Part shown: piece by piece, positions 8,566 to 17,589 of the stretch | Layout: each line of letters begins with the position of its first letter | Numbering within the stretch: position 1 is the first letter of the stretch | DNA from: Sphingopyxis panaciterrae | GTDB lineage: Bacteria > Pseudomonadota > Alphaproteobacteria > Sphingomonadales > Sphingomonadaceae | NCBI RefSeq assembly: GCF_011762125.1 | Contig: NZ_JAASQN010000002.1 | Span: 682,001 to 746,000, forward strand | DNA length: 64,000 nt | Reading direction: 5' to 3' | The notes under the pieces: generated by a model | What the model was told of the DNA's origin: nothing | Databases searched by the model: none | Seen by the model: the letters and a program-made list of their open reading frames with translations, nothing else | Position numbers and translations under genes: made by a program

Positions 8566-8714
8566 CCGCTAAGGACGTGTCGTGAAAACTGGCCGTTTGC
8601 AGACTGGCAGCTTCGCAGGGGACAACCGCGCAAAGCAGACACGAACGATGCCAGTCTTCGAACTGATCTCGCTCACGCGCGCGATCACGGGCACGTGCAA
8701 CAGGCAGCGTGCCC

Positions 8715-9860
8715 TCAAGGCTCCGATGGAACCCTGCGTCGCAATTCTCTCGGAGAGGCGCCGAAGCGGCGTTGGATGGCTACGGTAAAACTCGACGGGT
8801 AATTGTAGCCGACCGCATAAGCGATTTCGGTAATCGGAACCTCGTGACGGTTCAGCATCGCAAGTGCATGCTGCATCCTGAGTTCGCTGACGAAATTGAA
8901 AACAGTCTGCCCCGTCAGTCGGCTGAAATTGGAGCAAAGGCCGGTACGGCTAAGCCCCACCTCGCGTGCGAGATCGTCGAGCGATGGCGGCGCTACATAG
9001 TGTTCGCGCAACAGATCCTTTGCCTTGTTGACGGCCCGACCAATGAATGCGGAAGGCTGCACCAAGCCGATATTATCTTCCTCTTCCAGCGTTCCGAAGG
9101 TGTGGCAAAGGATCTCGACAGCCTTGGAACGAATGAAAAGCCACCGGTTTCGCCCGGTCAGGGAACAGTTTTGCAAATCTTCCAAGCAACGGAGCAGCGC
9201 CGGGCCACAGTTCAACTGCTTCGCCACCCTGTGAGTCAACTCATTTGCGAGAAAGGCCCTGATCGTCGCCGGCAGCTGCTCGTCGCACGGATAGAGGCGC
9301 TGCAGCGCATCGCGATGGACGATGATCTGCACGGCCATATGGTGCCCGACTGAAACAAATTTCGCGGGAGGAATATTCGGCGGCTCGATGATCACCCCGG
9401 CGCTTCGCCCGCGGATATCGAGCATTTCATCCTGCGACGGCAGATACTCGCCATCGCCGTCGAGGGCGACGCGTATCCGCAAGACATCGGGGGTAGAAAT
9501 GGCGCAGGCGAGCGGCTCGGAAAGGTTTATGTCGCTGACTACCACGAAGAAGCCGTCGGACAGTCCGCAGAACTCGGACGTCCCGCTGACAAGCGAATTC
9601 GCCATGATCATGCGATAGTGGCAGGGTTCGCCGAGCGGCAGATATCGGTCGATAGGGACGATCGGTTCCACCCGAGCCCGCTCTAGCGCATAGGCTTGAA
9701 CGGGGAAAACCGCCGCAATCCGCTGAAAGGGTGTCGGCGCGGTTTTTTCCGATAACCACGGCTTGATCGCGGTACCGCTGCCTGCGGCTTGCGTCGCCGA
9801 TCGGCCACCAACCATATGCAGCATGTCGCACTCCACCGATTGCATTCGACCCGATATCAA
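8715..9860 (-). CDS. AraC-family transcriptional regulator
   Basis: A 381-residue regulator. The C-terminal ~100 residues form the double helix-turn-helix AraC domain (AKDLLREHYVAPPSLDDLAREVGLSRTGLCSNFSRLTGQTVFNFVSELRMQHALAML; ITEIAYAVGYNYPSSFTVAIQRRFGASPRELRR). The N-terminal ~250 residues are a ligand-sensing region resembling PchR-type regulators, which respond to an imported compound. It is divergent from a TonB receptor and hydrolase genes and is the obvious candidate to control them. The exact start is uncertain: ATG at 9845 or 9824 are alternatives to 9860. Confidence 0.85.
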   Translation of the reverse strand: MISGRMQSVECDMLHMVGGRSATQAAGSGTAIKPWLSEKTAPTPFQRIAAVFPVQAYALERARVEPIVPIDRYLPLGEPCHYRMIMANSLVSGTSEFCGLSDGFFVVVSDINLSEPLACAISTPDVLRIRVALDGDGEYLPSQDEMLDIRGRSAGVIIEPPNIPPAKFVSVGHHMAVQIIVHRDALQRLYPCDEQLPATIRAFLANELTHRVAKQLNCGPALLRCLEDLQNCSLTGRNRWLFIRSKAVEILCHTFGTLEEEDNIGLVQPSAFIGRAVNKAKDLLREHYVAPPSLDDLAREVGLSRTGLCSNFSRLTGQTVFNFVSELRMQHALAMLNRHEVPITEIAYAVGYNYPSSFTVAIQRRFGASPRELRRRVPSEP

Positions 9861-9968
9861 AACAGTTATGTACGTAATCGAAAGCGCGCGGTCAAACTGA
9901 CGATTATGCCGTCGTCATTGAGTTCCCTGGGGAGCCAAACTCGCCACAGAACAAAAATGGGGGAAGTG
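9861..9968. promoter_or_regulatory. Divergent promoter region, AraC regulator / TonB receptor
   Basis: About 108 bases separate the two divergent coding regions. It contains a 12-bp near-palindrome TTATGTACGTAA (about 9866-9877) that could be an operator, and a purine-rich GGGGGAAG ribosome site just before the receptor ATG. No confident -35/-10 pair was recognised. Confidence 0.35.
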
Positions 9969-12098
9969 ATGGACCGATGGATGTGCGCGTTACTGACAAG
10001 CGCTGCGATGCTTCCCGCCGGGGCTTATGCTCAAACAACCGGGCAAGCTGACTCGGGGGTGGACCAGGAACAAGCAAGCGACATCATCGTGACGGCGCAG
10101 CGATACCAGCAGCGGCTTCAGGATGTCCCGATCTCCATCAGCGTGATCGGTTCCAAGGAACTCGGCGCCCGCGCGGTCGCCGAACTCAAGGACCTGCAAT
10201 ATTCGGTGCCCGGGTTTTCGACCTTCGAATATGGCGTGGGCCGCCAATTCGTGCAGATGCGCGGCATCTCGAACACGATCGGGTCTTCGACCGTCGGCAT
10301 CTATCTCGATGAAACCCCATTGGGCCTCGATACGCAGGGAGAGGTCCTCAACGTCCGCCTGCTCGATCTCGAACGGGTCGAAGTGTTGCGCGGGCCGCAG
10401 GCGACGCTCTATGGCCAGGGTTCGATGGGCGGAACGATCCGCTACATCCCGGCCGCGCCCAGGCTCGATGCGGTGAGCGGATCGGTTGAGGGCGAATATT
10501 CGTCCACGCGGGGCGGCGAGAGCGGTGGGAGGGTGGTCGGCGTTCTGAACCTGCCGCTCGCGACCGACAAAGCGGGCTTGCGGCTCGTCGCCGGCTATGA
10601 ACGGATCGGCGGGTTCATCGACAATGTCGATACCGGCGAGAAGAATATCAACCAGGCCGATATCTACACGCTGCGAGCCAACCTGCTCGCCCAGCCCACC
10701 GACCGGCTGAGTCTGTCGCTGCTCGGCCTTTACCAAAGATCGGAGCAGGACAATCAGGATTTCGGCGTCGGCTACCGGACATCGGCGTTGGTCCCCACGC
10801 CGATCAAGGACCGCTACACGCTGATCCAGGCGAAGCTGAGCTACGATCTCGATTTCGCCGAACTGAGCGTCTCGGGCAGCTATATCGACCGGCACAACGA
10901 GATCCAGTTCGACTTGTCGCCATTTTATGTGCCTGCACTACCGCTGCTCGGCATTCCGCCCGGGTTCATCGACCGCATCGCCTACCCGGCCGAAACCGAC
11001 TATAAAATCTACAGCGGCGAAGTGCGGCTGGCCTCGCAAAGCGCCGGGCCGTTGGGCTGGCAATTCGGCGGCACCTACCGCGATTTGAAGTCCGCCCAGC
11101 TTTCAGAAACCAACACGGCTCCCGGCACGCTGCCCTTTGCGATCCTCGATTTCGACCAGTTCAACCGGAACAAATCCTATGCGCTCTATGGCGAATTAAA
11201 CTATGCCTTTACCCCCAGGCTCAAGGCGACCGCGGGTCTGCGCTATTTCAGCGATCGCAAGCGACAGATCACCGACAGCTCCAGTTTCGGCGTATCGACG
11301 CTCGACGTGAACAAGGGTCGTTTTGAAACGGTCAATCCGCGCTTCAACCTGAGCTATGAATTCACCCCCGATTCGATGGTATTTGCAAACGTCGCCAAGG
11401 GCTTCCGCAGCGGTGGTTTCAATACCACCTCTGCCGGCGGCGGCGTGTTTACCATTCCGCCTTCCTATGATCCCGACCAGATCTGGACCTATGAACTGGG
11501 CACCAAGCATCAATTGTTCAGCAACAAGCTGATCCTCGACGCCAGCGTCTACCGCAGTGTATGGTCGAAGGTTCAGTCCTATACCTTCGCCCCCGGCAGC
11601 GCGATCCAGATCGTCACCAACTCGGGCAAGGTTTCGGGCTGGGGCGTCGATCTTTCGGCAACCGCGCGGCCGACCCGTTCACTGACGCTCAGCGCGACCT
11701 ACGGCTGGAACAATCTGGCGTTCGACACGGCAACCGGCGACAAGGGCAAGGGCGACCCGATCGACGGCGCGGTGCGCGAATCCTGGTCGGCCTCGGCCGA
11801 TTTCCGTCCGACCCTGACCGATACCATCACCGGCATCTTCCGCATCGACTATCAGCATGCCGGCAAGGGACAAATCACCCTGCGGAACTTCGCCCCGCCC
11901 ACGATTGTCGCACGCCCCGGCCGCGATCTGGTCAACCTTCGGATCGGGGCATCGATCGGACAGGTCGAAGTCGCGCTGTTTGCGAACAATCTGTTTGACG
12001 AGAATGTCCCGAACATCATCGGCCCGTTCGGCGTGATCAACGAGAATGTCGAGCAGCGCCCGCGCGTGATCGGCATCGGCACCAGCATCAAGTTCTGA
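9969..12098 (+). CDS. TonB-dependent receptor of the hydrolase cassette
   Basis: Outer-membrane receptor of 709 residues. The start is taken at ATG 9969 (MDRWMCALLTSAAM…), which follows GGGGGAAG and begins a normal signal peptide ending GAYAQ; upstream in-frame ATGs run back into the divergent regulator gene. A TonB-box-like DIIVTAQRYQQRLQDVPISISV leads into the plug (VQMRGISNTIGSSTVGIYLDETPLG; RVEVLRGPQATLYGQGSMGGTIRYIP). The barrel ends IGIGTSIKF with a C-terminal Phe. Overall it is the iron-complex/outer-membrane-receptor type common in sphingomonads. The downstream esterase and peptidase genes suggest an ester- or amide-containing ligand; a ferric siderophore is also possible. Confidence 0.9.
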   Translation: MDRWMCALLTSAAMLPAGAYAQTTGQADSGVDQEQASDIIVTAQRYQQRLQDVPISISVIGSKELGARAVAELKDLQYSVPGFSTFEYGVGRQFVQMRGISNTIGSSTVGIYLDETPLGLDTQGEVLNVRLLDLERVEVLRGPQATLYGQGSMGGTIRYIPAAPRLDAVSGSVEGEYSSTRGGESGGRVVGVLNLPLATDKAGLRLVAGYERIGGFIDNVDTGEKNINQADIYTLRANLLAQPTDRLSLSLLGLYQRSEQDNQDFGVGYRTSALVPTPIKDRYTLIQAKLSYDLDFAELSVSGSYIDRHNEIQFDLSPFYVPALPLLGIPPGFIDRIAYPAETDYKIYSGEVRLASQSAGPLGWQFGGTYRDLKSAQLSETNTAPGTLPFAILDFDQFNRNKSYALYGELNYAFTPRLKATAGLRYFSDRKRQITDSSSFGVSTLDVNKGRFETVNPRFNLSYEFTPDSMVFANVAKGFRSGGFNTTSAGGGVFTIPPSYDPDQIWTYELGTKHQLFSNKLILDASVYRSVWSKVQSYTFAPGSAIQIVTNSGKVSGWGVDLSATARPTRSLTLSATYGWNNLAFDTATGDKGKGDPIDGAVRESWSASADFRPTLTDTITGIFRIDYQHAGKGQITLRNFAPPTIVARPGRDLVNLRIGASIGQVEVALFANNLFDENVPNIIGPFGVINENVEQRPRVIGIGTSIKF

Positions 12099-12131
12099 CG
12101 CCGCCGAAGACAGGACAATAGCTAATCGGCT

Positions 12132-12155
12132 CCGGCGATTCCTTGGAATCGCCGG
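12132..12155. terminator. Strong intercistronic hairpin (11-bp stem)
   Basis: A perfect inverted repeat CCGGCGATTCC-TT-GGAATCGCCGG lies between the receptor stop and the esterase start. There is no T-run after it, so it is not a standard intrinsic terminator. It may be a partial terminator, an RNA-stabilising structure or a processing site that makes the receptor message more abundant than the downstream enzymes. Confidence 0.55.
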
Positions 12156-12179
12156 GCCTCGATTCGGAAATGGAAGTAG

Positions 12180-13145
12180 ATGAAGCACATCGAACAATCT
12201 CGTGAGAGCAAGCCCGCAGCAACCCCGGAATCATCATCGCTCGAACGGTTCAGACCTCACCCCCTGCCGGCCGCATCGATGTTTCCCCGCACGCATTATT
12301 TCGAGATCGATTCGGAAACGGCAGGCGCCCGCTATGCCGTTTGGGTCACTACGCCGATCAGCTATGAAAAGGACCCCGATCGCCGCTTCCCCGCGATCTA
12401 TTCGCCCGATGGCAATCGAAATGCGCCGCTGGCCGCGAGCCTTTGCGATCTCAATGAATGGGATCTGATGGATATGTTCGAACCGACAATCCAGATTTGC
12501 GTCGGCTATACCGACGAAGACGCTGGCCGCGCGCTGGCCGTCCGCGCGCGTGACCTGCTGCCGCCGGCCGAGGCCCTTCCCCACGGCATGGTCGACGATA
12601 TGCGGAAAGTCGTCGACAGCGGAGTGCTCAACCGGGAGGGGATCGAACTTTATATCCAAAATCTGCAGAACCCTGCGGGCGACCGCTTCCTGGCCTTCCT
12701 TACCGAGGAACTCCATCCTTTCATCATTCAGAATTTCCGCGTCGAGATCAACAGCCTGGGCCTGTTCGGCCATTCCTATGGCGGCCTTTTCGCCACCTAT
12801 GCGGCGCTTCAGGACAAGACGATCTTCCGGAACTTCGGCGCCAGCAGTCCCGGCATTCTCATCGAGCGATCGGTGATCTTCCAATTATATGCCAACGCCG
12901 CGGCGAGTGGCGGTTTGTCGGACCGCAATCTCCACATGACGGTCGCCACGCGCGAGGTCACCGATCCGGGGACCTACCAGTCGATGGTTGCCGGTGGCAC
13001 GGTCGAGTTCATGCGGCTGGCTGGCACGACGCCGCTCAAGGGTTTGAATTTCTCCAGCCGGCTCTTCGATGATGAAACCCACATCACGGTCAAACCATCC
13101 GCGATGCACAATTTCCTTCGGACATTCTATCTGAGGCATGCCTGA
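12180..13145 (+). CDS. Alpha/beta-hydrolase esterase (Fes/IroE/BesA-like)
   Basis: A 321-residue alpha/beta hydrolase of the enterochelin-esterase-like group. The nucleophile serine sits in GLFGHSYGGLFATYAAL (GxSxG), and a probable catalytic histidine is in DDETHITVKPSAMHNFLR near the C-terminus. Family traits are the N-terminal YAVWVTTPISYEKDPDRRFPAIYSPDG segment and FLTEELHPFI before the nucleophile. GGAAGTAG precedes the ATG. There is no signal peptide, so it would act on an imported ester in the cytoplasm, as siderophore esterases do. Together with the receptor and AraC gene it fits ligand release after uptake. The actual ester is unknown. Confidence 0.8.
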   Translation: MKHIEQSRESKPAATPESSSLERFRPHPLPAASMFPRTHYFEIDSETAGARYAVWVTTPISYEKDPDRRFPAIYSPDGNRNAPLAASLCDLNEWDLMDMFEPTIQICVGYTDEDAGRALAVRARDLLPPAEALPHGMVDDMRKVVDSGVLNREGIELYIQNLQNPAGDRFLAFLTEELHPFIIQNFRVEINSLGLFGHSYGGLFATYAALQDKTIFRNFGASSPGILIERSVIFQLYANAAASGGLSDRNLHMTVATREVTDPGTYQSMVAGGTVEFMRLAGTTPLKGLNFSSRLFDDETHITVKPSAMHNFLRTFYLRHA

Positions 13146-13183
13146 TCCGGCCGGGGCGGCAAGGCATCCCGAAGGGTGAACAG

Positions 13184-13705
13184 ATGACAATACCCCTGAT
13201 ATCCGTGACAATCGTCAACCACCTCGGCGCCGACATCGCCGCCGAACCCGGTGCCGTCTGGGCCGATATCGTCGATATGTTTGTCGAGGCCCGGCAATGG
13301 CGGACCGAAGGTTATGCGATCGAGCCGGTCGACGATCCTGCAGCGGTCTTGGGTGGCTACCATATGCAGATAGAGCAAGATGGCGTCGCGGCCGATCAGC
13401 GGATCGTCCACATCACCGAACGCGACGAGACCGCGCGCCGGCTAAGCCTATTCGTCGAATTCCTGTCTGTTCCAAGCGTGCTTGTTTACGCCACCTATCA
13501 TGCACAGGCGGCGCCGTGCGGCGCGCGCTATATGATCGATTGCCATACGCAGATGGGCATCGAACGGCCGATGAACCGCAGCAGAGCGGCTGTCGCGACC
13601 GCGATCGACGGCTTGAGCAACCATTTCGAGACGCATCTCAACGGTTATCTCGGCAGGGTGAAGGCGCGCCTCGAAACCCTATCCTCGCAACCATCGCCGG
13701 AATAA
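13184..13705 (+). CDS. SRPBCC-like hypothetical protein
   Basis: A 173-residue soluble protein with no signal peptide or membrane helix. The order of segments (AEPGAVWADIVDMFVEARQW, then alternating strands such as GGYHMQIEQD and RIVHITERDE, and a long C-terminal helix FETHLNGYLGRVKARLETL) resembles the SRPBCC/START-like ligand-binding fold. The assignment is tentative and rests on shape, not signature residues. It lies in line with the esterase (38-bp gap) and beta-lactamase-fold gene (15-bp gap), so it probably belongs to the same transcript and may bind the substrate or an intermediate. Confidence 0.5.
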   Translation: MTIPLISVTIVNHLGADIAAEPGAVWADIVDMFVEARQWRTEGYAIEPVDDPAAVLGGYHMQIEQDGVAADQRIVHITERDETARRLSLFVEFLSVPSVLVYATYHAQAAPCGARYMIDCHTQMGIERPMNRSRAAVATAIDGLSNHFETHLNGYLGRVKARLETLSSQPSPE

Positions 13706-13720
13706 AAGCTGGAGAAATTC

Positions 13721-14911
13721 ATGACCCGATTTGATTTCACGCCCTCCACCGCCTCGGACGCCGGCTTTGCGACCGAACCGCTGCAGGAACTGCGCCTGTT
13801 TTTGCAGACCGTGGTGGGGAACGGCAATCTTCCGGGCGCCGTGATCCTTCTCGCGCGCGGCAACAAGCTAGTGTTACATGAGGCCATCGGCCAGAGCGAC
13901 ATCGACCAACCCACGCCGCTTCGCACCGACGCGATCTTTCGCCTCTATTCGATGACCAAGCCTTTTACCGCGGTCGCAATGCTCCTTCTCTACGAGGAAG
14001 GGAAGTGGCGCTTCGACGATCCGCTCTCGAAGCATCTTCCCGAGTTCAAGGGACTCACTCAGCAGGCCGGCAGCCTTGCCTGGCGCGAGCCGGTGCTCTG
14101 CGACCTATTCACCCACAGCAGCGGCCATGGCCTCGGCCACACGATGGAAGAGATCATGGCGACGGTCAGCAAGATCGACACCTTCGGAGCGAGCTCGCTG
14201 ACCGACCTCATCGGTCGTTACGCGCAGGTGCCGCTGCGATATGAACCTGGAACGCGCTTCGAATATAGCATCGCCATGGACCTTCAGGCATCTATCATCG
14301 AACGGATCACGGGCCTTCGCTACGATTGCTTCCTGGTGGAGCGGGTCTTCGGCCCGCTGGGGATGACCGATACCGGCTTTGCGCTGACCCATGCGCAGAA
14401 TGCGCGGCTTGTCCCCGGCTATGCGATGGACGCCGAAACGCAGCGGCTGCGGCCAGGCGATGCGCTGGAAATGCAGGAAATCACCTTCCCGCTGGGTGGC
14501 AGTTCCTTCCGCTCGACCGCAATCGACTATGCCCGTTTCGCCCGCATGCTGCTCAATCGGGGAAGTCTTGGCGACACGAGCATATTGAAGCCCGAAAGCG
14601 TCGACCTGATGCTGACCAACATGCTGTCAAACGATTTCCTCGCGAACGATTACAACACGCTCCACTATGTCGTCGGGGGCGGCAACGGCCACGGCATGAA
14701 CGGAATGGTCTGCATCGACCCGGCCAAGGCGGGACGTCCGGTCGGCGAGGGGACTTATGAATGGGCGGGCGCCCATGGCACCTGGTTCTGGGCCGATCCG
14801 GAAAACGACATCGTCTTCGTCGGCATGACCCACCGCGCCATGCCGCATCCTGAAATCGCGCCGCTCAGCATCCTGTCTCAGGATCTGGTGTACCGCGCGT
14901 TTCGAAACTGA
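13721..14911 (+). CDS. Serine hydrolase, class C beta-lactamase fold
   Basis: A 396-residue protein of the beta-lactamase/transpeptidase-like family (family VIII esterases, D-aminopeptidases and amide hydrolases). The SxxK nucleophile motif is SMTK in FRLYSMTKPFTAVAML at about residues 77-80. The tyrosine motif is EYSIAMDL, where the usual Asn of YxN is Ile, as in many esterase-type members. The C-terminal HGTWFWADPENDIVFVGMTHR matches the family's third motif. There is no signal peptide, so a cytoplasmic hydrolase is expected. GGAG precedes the ATG. It is co-directional with the aminopeptidase gene 5 bases downstream. MlrB of microcystin degradation has the same fold, but nothing here proves that substrate. 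Confidence 0.8.
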   Translation: MTRFDFTPSTASDAGFATEPLQELRLFLQTVVGNGNLPGAVILLARGNKLVLHEAIGQSDIDQPTPLRTDAIFRLYSMTKPFTAVAMLLLYEEGKWRFDDPLSKHLPEFKGLTQQAGSLAWREPVLCDLFTHSSGHGLGHTMEEIMATVSKIDTFGASSLTDLIGRYAQVPLRYEPGTRFEYSIAMDLQASIIERITGLRYDCFLVERVFGPLGMTDTGFALTHAQNARLVPGYAMDAETQRLRPGDALEMQEITFPLGGSSFRSTAIDYARFARMLLNRGSLGDTSILKPESVDLMLTNMLSNDFLANDYNTLHYVVGGGNGHGMNGMVCIDPAKAGRPVGEGTYEWAGAHGTWFWADPENDIVFVGMTHRAMPHPEIAPLSILSQDLVYRAFRN

Positions 14912-14916
14912 AGGCC

Positions 14917-16701
14917 ATGACCTTGCAGCACAATCACCGCCTGGCCGCCTTGCGTGCCCAACTGGATCGGATCGGACTGGACGGCTTAATCATCGCCACG
15001 GGCGACGAGCATATCACCGAGTTTCCGGCACCTTATTCGCGGCGGCTCGCCTGGCTGACCGGTTTTACCGGATCGACCGCCAGCATCGCGGTGCTGGCCG
15101 ACAAGGCCGCGATCTTCGTCGATGTTCGCTATACCGGGTCGGTTCGCACCCAGGTGGATGGCGCGGACTGGTCCTATCAGGATGTGCCGCAGACCAGCGT
15201 CGGCGCTTGGCTCGCCGACCATGCGCCAGGCCGGCGGATCGGCTATGATCCCAGGCTCTATACCCGATCAGCGCTCGCCGCGATTGGCGAGAAGGTGATG
15301 GGCACGGCCGAACTGGTGCCACTGTCCGTCAATCCTATCGACACGCTCTGGAGCGACCAGCCCGCGCGCCCGACCAGCCCGGCCTTCGTCCAGCCGATCG
15401 AGCTGGCAGGCAAGAGTTCGGCGGACAAGCGGAGGGATGTCAGCGAATGGCTCGCCTCGATCGAGGCCGATGCCTGCGTGCTGGTCGCGCTCGATTCGAT
15501 TGCTTGGCTGTTCAATATCCGCGCGAGCGACGTCGACATCGTCCCGCTCAACTATAGTTTCGCGATCTGCCACCGCGACGGCACCGCCGACCTGTTCGTC
15601 GATCCGCGCAAGATAGACGAGACTGTGCGCCAGCATCTGGGCAACAGCGTCAGGTTGAAACCTTATGACGACTTTTACACAGCGCTGGAGGCCATGCCGG
15701 GCAAGCTCGTCTCGGTCGATCCCAATCTGACGCCGGTGGCGATCTACGCGGCGCTGAAAAAGGGGAACGCCGTAATTCGCGCCGATCGCGATCCGGCCGT
15801 GCTGTCCAAGGCGGTCAAGAATCCGGTCGAGATCGAAGGCATGAAGCAGGCGCATATCCGCGATGGTGCTGCACTAACTCGCTTCCTCCACTGGTTCTCA
15901 ATCGAAGCGCCCAAGGGAAAGCTCACCGAATCGTCGGCGGCCGCCCGGCTCAACGAGTACCGGCGCCAGACCTATCGATATCATAGCTTATCGTTCGAAC
16001 CGATCTCGGCCGCCGACGGCAATGCGGCGATTCCTCATTACTGGCCGACGCCCGAAACCGACGCTCCGATCTGTCCAGACAGTATCTATCTGGTCGATTC
16101 CGGTGGCCAGTATCTGGACGGAACCACCGACGTGACCCGAACGGTTGCAGTCGGCCAGCCGCGCGCCGAGGTCAGGGATCGGTTCACCCGCGTGCTGCAG
16201 GGCTATATTGCACTTCAGACTATAATTTTCCCAACCGGTACGGTCGGTAGCCGGCTCGATGTAATCGCGCGCATTGCGCTCTGGGCGGGCGGTGTCGATT
16301 GCAGCCATGGTATCGGCCATGGCGTCGGCCATTTTCTCAACGTTCATGAAGGGCCAGCCTATTTCGGGCCATTCGCCAGACCAGGTGAAGCCGCGATTGA
16401 AGCCGGCATGATATTGTCGAACGAACCAGGATTCTACAAGGCAGGTGATTATGGCATCCGCATTGAGAATCTGATGGTCGCGGTCGAACGATCAGTCGAA
16501 GGCAGTGACAATAGGATGCTGGGTTTTGAGGCCATCACCATGGCGCCCATCGACCGCAACTTGATCAACGTCGATATGTTGAGCGACGCCGAAATCGATT
16601 GGCTGGACGGCTACCACGCCCGCGTTTTCAAATTGCTGAGCCCGCTGATGTCGGCCGAGGAGCAAGCTTGGCTGGAAAGGGAGACGTCTTCCGTCCGTTA
16701 A
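14917..16701 (+). CDS. Aminopeptidase P family metallopeptidase (Xaa-Pro)
   Basis: A 594-residue M24B peptidase that removes an N-terminal residue preceding proline. It has the large three-domain layout of eukaryotic XPNPEP1-like enzymes: two creatinase-like N-terminal domains and a C-terminal pita-bread domain. All five metal ligands are visible: the two Asp in DSGGQYLDGTTDVTRT, His in GIGHGVGHFLNVHEGP, Glu in ILSNEPGFYK and Glu in GIRIENLMV. No signal peptide. It is the last gene of the AraC-linked cassette, 5 bases after the serine hydrolase. Its presence suggests that the imported compound, or the hydrolase product, is a proline-containing or otherwise N-blocked peptide; this is inference. 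Confidence 0.85.
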   Translation: MTLQHNHRLAALRAQLDRIGLDGLIIATGDEHITEFPAPYSRRLAWLTGFTGSTASIAVLADKAAIFVDVRYTGSVRTQVDGADWSYQDVPQTSVGAWLADHAPGRRIGYDPRLYTRSALAAIGEKVMGTAELVPLSVNPIDTLWSDQPARPTSPAFVQPIELAGKSSADKRRDVSEWLASIEADACVLVALDSIAWLFNIRASDVDIVPLNYSFAICHRDGTADLFVDPRKIDETVRQHLGNSVRLKPYDDFYTALEAMPGKLVSVDPNLTPVAIYAALKKGNAVIRADRDPAVLSKAVKNPVEIEGMKQAHIRDGAALTRFLHWFSIEAPKGKLTESSAAARLNEYRRQTYRYHSLSFEPISAADGNAAIPHYWPTPETDAPICPDSIYLVDSGGQYLDGTTDVTRTVAVGQPRAEVRDRFTRVLQGYIALQTIIFPTGTVGSRLDVIARIALWAGGVDCSHGIGHGVGHFLNVHEGPAYFGPFARPGEAAIEAGMILSNEPGFYKAGDYGIRIENLMVAVERSVEGSDNRMLGFEAITMAPIDRNLINVDMLSDAEIDWLDGYHARVFKLLSPLMSAEEQAWLERETSSVR

Positions 16702-16823
16702 AAGGAAAATGCCGATGTCGACAATTGGCCGTTAGGTGTCGGTCCGCTTGTAAGACCGAAATGAGAGAAGCAGACATTGTCGCGAGCCCCACTGAGACAT
16801 GAGGTAAAAGAGGGATCGATAGT

Positions 16824-17524
16824 TCAGGTGCCAACGCGAGCCCGTAGAGGGGCGATCCTCCACATGATGCTCCAGCACAGAAGAGCCCATCCGCCGCCGA
16901 ATGCGCAACCGGCGAGGACGTCGCTCGGCCAATGAACGCCGAGATACAGACGTGAAATGCCGATCGACACCACGAGCAATCCCGCCGCTCCGGCAACATA
17001 GATGCGGCTCGACCGGCTCGGCGCCAATCCGGCAGCGAGAACGGCAATGGACAAATAGACGATAGCGGAATTCGCCGCGTGACCGCTCGGGAAGCTCGCA
17101 CTTCCATAAGAAGCTCAATGCTCGACGACGGTCGGCCGTGCCCATCCAAACCAGGCCTTCAGCAAGCTCATCACGAGCGCTCCCGATGCGCATTGGGCGA
17201 CGAGGAACGGGGCGAGTGGTCCCCGCTTGAGCGTCGTCAGCAAGCCAGCGGAAAAGAGGACAACCAGCGTCAGGGTGGTGACGTCGCCCAGCGCGGTCAG
17301 ATCGAGCATCGCCGCCCGCATGGCACCGCTTTCGCCGAACAAGGCCGCACCCAATGCAGTCCAAGGGTATCATAGGCATTGAGCTCGCCTTCGGCGACTT
17401 CCGACGCGAGCTTGAAGATACCGAGCGCGACGAGCGCCGCGAGCGCCATCGCCGCCGTGACAAGTATATCCGGCCGACGCGCCAGCAATCGCTCCGACGT
17501 CAGCAGTTTCAGGAGCTTCTTCAA
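16824..17524 (-). pseudogene. Decayed PAP2-family phosphatase
   Basis: A membrane phosphatase of the PAP2 superfamily is recoverable only by joining pieces. Starting at TTG 17524 (MKKLLKLLTSERLL, preceded by GAGAGG), the frame holds the first membrane segment. It shifts by one base near 17352-17362, continues through DLTALGDVTTLTL to KAWFGWARP, and meets an in-frame TGA at 17117-17115. The same frame then continues with the second and third motifs (SASFPSGHAANS and SRLYLGVHWPSD) to a stop at 16824. All three catalytic motifs survive, so the decay is recent, or the lesions are sequencing errors. It lies directly behind the sigma/FecR/receptor genes on the same strand. Confidence 0.8.
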
Positions 17525-17589
17525 TTTCGCGCCTCTCGCAACATGAGACTTCCAAAGGTCGGCCTGTCCTTCAATAGGAGGCGCGCGCG

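Noticed and set aside
9789..9968. Upstream extension of the TonB receptor at 9969
   Set aside because: The extension overlaps the divergent AraC gene start and places about 60 basic residues before the signal peptide.
17115..17117. TGA in the PAP2 gene as selenocysteine or programmed readthrough
   Set aside because: PAP2 enzymes do not use selenocysteine, and a separate frameshift upstream points to ordinary gene decay.
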